Source: Rikenellaceae bacterium
GTDB lineage: Bacteria; Bacteroidota; Bacteroidia; Bacteroidales; Rikenellaceae
DNA: 6,140 bases
Reading direction: 5' to 3'
Assembly (NCBI GenBank): GCA_031286025.1
Contig: JAITVB010000226.1
Span: forward strand, 1 to 6,140
The notes under the pieces are model-generated. The model saw only the letters and a program-made list of their open reading frames with translations. It was not told where the DNA came from and did no database searches. Positions 5,975 to 6,140 of this stretch are shown here, in pieces. The position numbers and the translations under genes are program-made. The stretch's first letter is position 1. Every line of letters begins with the position of its first letter.

Positions 5975-6004
5975 CAAAGATAATGTTAAAATTATTACTG
6001 CCAA
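5975..6004 (-). promoter_or_regulatory. Promoter of the panC-panD operon
   Basis: On the minus strand TTG (6002-6004) is followed after 19 bases by TATCTTTG (5975-5982), an exact TAnnTTTG -7 element at canonical spacing. It begins about 10 bases after the stop of the upstream gene, so panC-panD are independently expressed. Predicted start of transcription is near 5968. Confidence 0.75.
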
Positions 6005-6014
6005 GTAAATTTTG

Positions 6015-6140
6015 CTATTTCTTATCCTTCCCTCCGCCGAAAAGCGAAAAATGAACGTAGCGTTTCGGATTGATTTTCAGGTCTTCCAACAATGCGGAAA
6101 GGTTTTCGGATACGACGACCAAATTGTCGTAAAGGGCCTC
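6015..6140 (-). CDS. Probable MCE/MlaD-family protein, C-terminal end (cut by right edge)
   Basis: Only the last 41 codons are present, with the frame open to the window edge and a TAG stop at 6015-6017. The peptide reads EALYDNLVVVSENLSALLED, then LKINPKRYVHFSLFGGG and a lysine-rich end. A helical segment followed by 'LLxDLKxNPKRYVHFSLFG' is the characteristic C-terminus of Bacteroidetes MCE (MlaD-like) proteins, inner-membrane-anchored periplasmic parts of a phospholipid ABC transport system between the two membranes. The MCE domain itself lies outside the window, so the call rests on the tail alone. It is co-directional with panC, but a promoter between them suggests separate units. Confidence 0.72.
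   Translation of the reverse strand, partial: EALYDNLVVVSENLSALLEDLKINPKRYVHFSLFGGGKDKK

Overview
The window looks like ordinary chromosomal housekeeping DNA from a member of the Bacteroidales (Bacteroidota). Three things point there: the promoters carry the Bacteroidetes -7 element TAnnTTTG instead of a sigma70 -10 box; one gene is a DUF3467 protein of the kind common in that phylum; and the Lnt fragment has the Bacteroidetes-style 'GVEKLPY' version of its active-site loop. Shine-Dalgarno sequences are weak or absent, as expected for the group. The genus cannot be fixed from this sequence. There are no mobile elements, CRISPR arrays, tRNAs or rRNAs that I can support.

Layout, left to right. 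The C-terminal 295 codons of apolipoprotein N-acyltransferase (lnt, + strand) run in from the left edge. A 607-base non-coding stretch (889-1495) follows. It holds a small cluster of DnaA-box-like 9-mers and ends in a promoter for a 106-residue DUF3467 protein (+). A 235-base convergent gap with small inverted repeats separates that gene from a prmC-recX pair on the minus strand, whose reading frames overlap by 10 bases. prmC and ribD (+) diverge from a 57-base spacer containing a perfect palindrome in which both halves are -7 elements. ribD converges on panD, and between them lies a 20-bp-stem bidirectional terminator. panC and panD form a minus-strand operon behind a well-formed promoter and an approximately 80-nt structured leader. 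The right edge holds the last 41 codons of a probable MCE/MlaD-family lipid-transport protein (-).

Functionally the genes cover lipoprotein maturation (lnt), release-factor methylation (prmC), control of RecA (recX), riboflavin synthesis (ribD), pantothenate/CoA synthesis (panC, panD) and envelope lipid trafficking (MCE protein). They are neighbours rather than one pathway; only panC-panD is a single-pathway operon. I found no convincing new multi-gene system. The points most worth a second look are regulatory: the palindromic divergent promoter at 3427-3445, the DnaA-box-like cluster in 889-1495, the poly-A tracts in recX and the panC leader.
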